A DNA stretch of 10,926 bases from Verrucomicrobiaceae bacterium (lineage in GTDB: Bacteria > Verrucomicrobiota > Verrucomicrobiia > Verrucomicrobiales > Verrucomicrobiaceae): contig JAGKWZ010000176.1 in the NCBI GenBank assembly GCA_021151605.1, positions 1 through 10,926 on the forward strand, given 5' to 3'. Positions 7,688 to 10,926 of the stretch are shown here, in pieces. Under the pieces are notes generated by a model. It saw only the letters and a list, made by a program, of their open reading frames with translations. It did not search any database and had not been told where the DNA came from. The stretch's first letter is position 1. Every line of letters begins with the position of its first letter. A program made the translations under genes and the position numbers.

Positions 7688-10600
7688 ATGAAAGCTGCAC
7701 GCATCCTCCTTTTCGCCGCGCTGGCCTGTGCCACTGCGCGCGCTGCCCCCACCTCCCGGCTGGCGGTCGAGTGGTATGTCCCGCTCGATTCCAATGCGGG
7801 CAAATTTGCCCTTGTGGACAAAGCGGGCGGCACCGTCCGCATCGGCACCATGACGGCGAATGGCATCGTCACCTTCCCCCAAGTCGTGCCCACCGGCATC
7901 ACCGATGTCTCCGATGCCGCCTCTGGCATCACCGGCGCGAATGGTGAGGAAGTCTTCCTTACCTCGCCACTGAACAACCGCATCATCCGACTCTCAGCAG
8001 ACAGCGCCGCGCCGTTTGCCTCCCTCTTCAGTCCCATCACCGGTATCGGCCCCTCGGGCATCGGCGAATTTGGTGCCACCACAGCCCGTGACCTGATCAT
8101 CGGCTCCATCCTGAATCCCAGCGCCGCGCCGGGCGTCCTGGAGATTCGCAGTCAGAGTGGCATATTGGCCGTGTCCGAGGCCAATGCCACGCTTAACCAG
8201 CGCCTCGAACCCATGACCGATCCCACCAGTGGCAACCGCATCGGCATTGGCATTTCAGTAGATAGCAGCAACACCAATCTGTTTACCGTCGAGCCAAAGA
8301 AAACGGGTAAAGGAGTCAAGCTCACCAACGGCAACTTTGGCATCATCACCGACGTGCGCGGCAGCGCTGGAGGCAGGCACATCATCGGTTTCCGCGCACA
8401 GACGAACGTGGCGCGGATCATCACCGTGAGCCAGCCGATCAGCCTCACCTCCACCCTCACCCAGGCCAGCACCACCTTTCCGTTCAACGTCGGCGCACTC
8501 ATTCCCGTGCCTGCGGCTGGCACCAGCCCGCTAACAGACGGTTTTATGGCCTTGGCCGCAGATGGCACCCAGGCTGTCTGGCTGCGGGTCAATGCCGCAG
8601 GCACTGCCTTCATCACCACACCTCACACCTTCATCGCCGACCCAGGCAGCGCCCTCACCGGGCTCCTGCCGCTGGCTGGTGGCGTGGTGCAACTCTCCGG
8701 CACTGAGGCTGGCAGCAGCTCCTCTTCCTTCAAAGGGATGCAATTTGATGGTACGAACTGGAACGTCACCAGCAGCGGCAACCTGCCCGGCCTGCCCACT
8801 CCAGCCCAGGCCGCCGCCACGGTGCTGTTCTTTGATCAAGACCCCAATGCTAGCACCACCGCGCGCCTGATCGGTTTGCAAACCGCGCCTGACTGGACAC
8901 GCCGCACTGACCTGACGAATCCCGTGCCCACAACCGTCGCTCGCGAGGCCTTCATCTCCGCCACCAGCGGCCTGCGCTTCTCCACTACACAGACACTGGC
9001 CTTACCACCCGGCACTGGCTTCGTGATGACAAACCAAGCCGATCCCGCGCTCAGCATCGCCACCCTCGGAGACGCCACCACGCAGTTCTCCCCGCCACTG
9101 GAGATCAAGCCAGCCTCCGGTGTCTATGATCACAGCTTCCAAGTCACGGCGTCCTTTGATGCCCAGCGCTACGTTTTGAAATTTCGCCGCGATGCCACAG
9201 GCGCTTGGCTGGACTTCCCGGGCGCACTGCCTGTCGCCTACACCACGCAGATTCAGTTCAGCCTGCAAACGCGCGGCAGCAGCACACTCGGCCCCATCCA
9301 GAGCCGCTCTTATCAGATCAGCACAAGTTCGCTCAAAGGCCAGGACAGCGATGGCGATGAAGTCCCCGACTTTGTCGAGCTGTTCAAGGGTCTCGATCCC
9401 TTCAGCGGAGCCGATAGTGACAACGACGGCATCTCCGATCTCGATGAAATCCTTGGACGAAACAAAAGCAACGCCGTCCCTCGTGGAGCAGGCTTCCGCA
9501 TCGCCGCCACTGCCTTTGATCACGCGAATCGTGAGATGGATGCCGACATCGACACCGCCGGTCCAGACACGGGAGAGCAGCTCAGCGCCCACGGGCTGGA
9601 TGGGCAGCTCCTCACTCGAGCGGAGTCACAAATACTGACTCAAAAGCTGCCGGACAACACGGCCCAAGCCGCTTTGCTCGAAAGCCAGAACCCCATCCCG
9701 ACGAATGAGCTGATCGGCCTCTACTCGCCGCGCCAGTTCCTCACGCCAGCCATCAAGCAAACAGGTGCCGAACCACTCAACGGACGCGAAACCATCCGCT
9801 TCGTCAGCACCAGCCCGCCGCCGAAACTCACCGTCAACGTCAATCCCCTCGGCGTCAGCCTTTCCGCCGATGCCACTGCCTGGATCAATGCCGCGAAAGT
9901 CGCCGCCGCCAGCATCCCCTTCGCTGCCACCCGCACACGGCTCGACCCCGTGGACAATGCCGTCTCCGTGCTGCTGGAGCATCTCGTTTACCTTGCCTTG
10001 TATCCCCCCGACCGCCCCCAAGCTCTAGCATTGGACAAATTCAGCCTCTTCACTGCCCGCGAGAGTGACACCACCCTCGTGGGCCTCACCACCGAGGACA
10101 AGAACCGCCTCCTCTCCGCCGGCTACGACTTCCGCAAGGCGCTGGAGATCGCCCAAAGTTCACTGTTGCCCACCGACAAAAGTCAACTTGCCACCGAAGT
10201 GCGCAACGCCACGACCGCCGTCGCCGTCGGCGTGTATCAGGCTCATGTCACAGAAGATGCTTCCCAGACCGGTTTCAACCTTCCCATTGACGCTCTCCGC
10301 ATCATTCTGCGCGGAGGTGCCCCACCCTCAGGCTATAATAGCGCCGCGATCACCGCACAGTTGGGCACCGCTCGTAGCGCCTACGATACCGCCGTCTCCC
10401 AGGCCGCAACCGCCTTCCGCAGGCAGGAAACATGGACCCTCGAGATCCCAGCCGAGCCCTTGGGTGAAGCGGTGTATCTGCGTGTCTTTCCTGCTGCCGA
10501 TGCCGAGCCTGTCGTGCTCCGCCGCAATGGCGCGCGTTTCCTTTTGGAGCAGGGACTCGGCCTCCAGCCCGGCACCCGCTTCAATGTCACTGGCTTCACC

Positions 10601-10926
10601 GATCTTCCTGACGATGCCGGATTGGCCGTGTTGGATGTTATCAGCGCCAGCTTCCTCTCTTCCCCCGTCATCAATGACCGCGACTCAGACAGCAATGGAC
10701 TCGACGACGAATGGGAGCGCTTCTTCTTCGGAGCCATCGGTCAAAATCCCAGCTTCATTCCAGCGGGCAAGACCCAGACACTTGCGCAAATCTTCGCCAA
10801 TGGCGGCGACCCACGCGGTGACTCGACAGCACCTGAGATCGTCATCGAGCAGCCAGCGGGCGCCAACCTCGCGGATGCAGGCGCGCGTGACTTTGGCATC
10901 ATCGGCGTCGGCTCAGCCGTCAGCCG
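7688..10926 (+). CDS. Secreted modular protein with thrombospondin type-3-like repeats and a probable choice-of-anchor D domain, 3'-partial
   Basis: The frame stays open for 1079 codons and runs off the right edge. The ATG at 7688 starts a clear signal peptide (MKAARILLFAALACATARA) with an AxA cleavage site near residue 19. About 25-450 is beta-rich and Gly/Ser/Thr-rich; segments such as GEEVFLTSPLNNRIIRLS resemble beta-propeller blades, but the fold is not certain. About 473-550 (PASGVYDHSFQVTA, YVLKFRRDATGAW) resembles the Ig-like chitobiase C-terminal module common in bacterial exoproteins. Two adjacent Asp-rich repeats follow at 553-588, then a mostly helical region (about 600-905), a beta module (about 915-995) and a third Asp motif at 997-1010 with WERFFFG. 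From about 1050, EIVIEQPAGANLADAGARDFG matches the usual opening of choice-of-anchor D domains, which typically occur in tandem. The missing C-terminus may hold more repeats or an anchoring/sorting element. An adhesive or structural surface role is inferred; no enzyme motif was seen. Confidence 0.93.
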   Translation, partial: MKAARILLFAALACATARAAPTSRLAVEWYVPLDSNAGKFALVDKAGGTVRIGTMTANGIVTFPQVVPTGITDVSDAASGITGANGEEVFLTSPLNNRIIRLSADSAAPFASLFSPITGIGPSGIGEFGATTARDLIIGSILNPSAAPGVLEIRSQSGILAVSEANATLNQRLEPMTDPTSGNRIGIGISVDSSNTNLFTVEPKKTGKGVKLTNGNFGIITDVRGSAGGRHIIGFRAQTNVARIITVSQPISLTSTLTQASTTFPFNVGALIPVPAAGTSPLTDGFMALAADGTQAVWLRVNAAGTAFITTPHTFIADPGSALTGLLPLAGGVVQLSGTEAGSSSSSFKGMQFDGTNWNVTSSGNLPGLPTPAQAAATVLFFDQDPNASTTARLIGLQTAPDWTRRTDLTNPVPTTVAREAFISATSGLRFSTTQTLALPPGTGFVMTNQADPALSIATLGDATTQFSPPLEIKPASGVYDHSFQVTASFDAQRYVLKFRRDATGAWLDFPGALPVAYTTQIQFSLQTRGSSTLGPIQSRSYQISTSSLKGQDSDGDEVPDFVELFKGLDPFSGADSDNDGISDLDEILGRNKSNAVPRGAGFRIAATAFDHANREMDADIDTAGPDTGEQLSAHGLDGQLLTRAESQILTQKLPDNTAQAALLESQNPIPTNELIGLYSPRQFLTPAIKQTGAEPLNGRETIRFVSTSPPPKLTVNVNPLGVSLSADATAWINAAKVAAASIPFAATRTRLDPVDNAVSVLLEHLVYLALYPPDRPQALALDKFSLFTARESDTTLVGLTTEDKNRLLSAGYDFRKALEIAQSSLLPTDKSQLATEVRNATTAVAVGVYQAHVTEDASQTGFNLPIDALRIILRGGAPPSGYNSAAITAQLGTARSAYDTAVSQAATAFRRQETWTLEIPAEPLGEAVYLRVFPAADAEPVVLRRNGARFLLEQGLGLQPGTRFNVTGFTDLPDDAGLAVLDVISASFLSSPVINDRDSDSNGLDDEWERFFFGAIGQNPSFIPAGKTQTLAQIFANGGDPRGDSTAPEIVIEQPAGANLADAGARDFGIIGVGSAVS
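9344..9451 (+). other. Two tandem thrombospondin type-3-like Asp-rich calcium-binding repeats (protein motif)
   Basis: Within the third gene, residues 553-565 read DSDGDEVPDFVEL and 576-588 read DSDNDGISDLDEI, joined by a ten-residue spacer with LDPF. The spacing D-x-D-x-D-x-(I/V)-x-D-x-x-E is the classical thrombospondin type-3/dockerin-like calcium-loop pattern found in bacterial surface proteins. Calcium binding is known for the family and inferred here. Confidence 0.8.
10676..10717 (+). other. Third, isolated Asp-rich calcium-loop motif with adjoining WE..FFG block (protein motif)
   Basis: Residues 997-1010 read DRDSDSNGLDDEWE, followed by RFFFG. This DxDxDxNGLxDxWE plus aromatic-FG arrangement is familiar from large exported proteins of Verrucomicrobiota, where it often marks a boundary between modules. 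Here it separates a beta module from the probable choice-of-anchor D domain. Confidence 0.7.
10835..10926 (+). other. Start of a probable choice-of-anchor D (ASPM/SPD-2/Hydin-like) domain, cut by the window edge (protein domain)
   Basis: From residue 1050 the third protein reads EIVIEQPAGANL, an acidic/Ala stretch, then DFGIIGVGSAV. The opening 'I.vEqPaG..l.dg...dFG....G' is typical of this Ig-like domain, whose next strand usually reads 'FtI.NtG...L'. That strand would lie just past the window. The identification rests on about 30 residues, so it is probable rather than certain. Confidence 0.6.

Noticed and set aside
7450..8109. Minus-strand open frame of 219 residues across the second junction
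   Set aside because: It is antisense to the end of gene 2 and to the signal peptide of gene 3, both well supported. Its composition (Met/Arg/Ser/Pro-rich) is typical of a shadow frame.

Overview
This high-GC window (about 60% G+C by eye) holds three very large genes on the + strand. They are packed end to end and fill almost every base. The window suggests a free-living bacterium of the Verrucomicrobiota, possibly near Prosthecobacter/Verrucomicrobium. That placement is inferred from protein style: giant exported modular proteins, thrombospondin type-3-like aspartate repeats followed by a 'WERFFFG' block, and an apparent choice-of-anchor D segment. No marker gene is present, so the phylum call is moderate and the genus call is weak.

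Layout. Bases 1-4089 encode the rest of a protein of at least 1355 residues that enters from the left edge. It has a beta-rich N-terminal half, about 430 residues of mostly helical or coiled-coil sequence, a proline-rich linker and a glycine- and cysteine-bearing beta-rich C-terminal domain. Bases 4123-7665 encode an 1180-residue secreted protein with a clear signal peptide and about six fibronectin-type-III-like modules, two of which appear to carry large insertions. Bases 7688 to the right edge encode at least 1079 residues of a third secreted protein: signal peptide, beta-rich (possibly propeller) region, chitobiase-C-terminal-like Ig module, two adjacent calcium-binding-type repeats, a helical middle, another beta module, a third aspartate motif, and then what looks like the start of a choice-of-anchor D (ASPM/SPD-2/Hydin-like) domain cut by the window end.

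How they may work together. The gaps are 33 and 22 bases, with no promoter, terminator or Shine-Dalgarno-like sequence visible. The three genes are therefore probably one transcript, possibly with coupled translation. All three products look extracytoplasmic and none has a recognisable enzyme active site, so a co-exported surface or extracellular assembly is the simplest reading. That role is inference.

The left edge (bases 1 to about 95) has a reading-frame anomaly that suggests a one-base deletion or sequence error in the first gene. No RNA gene, mobile element, CRISPR array, origin or repeat array was seen. There is no stretch over 300 bases without a gene; the only non-coding DNA is the two short junctions.
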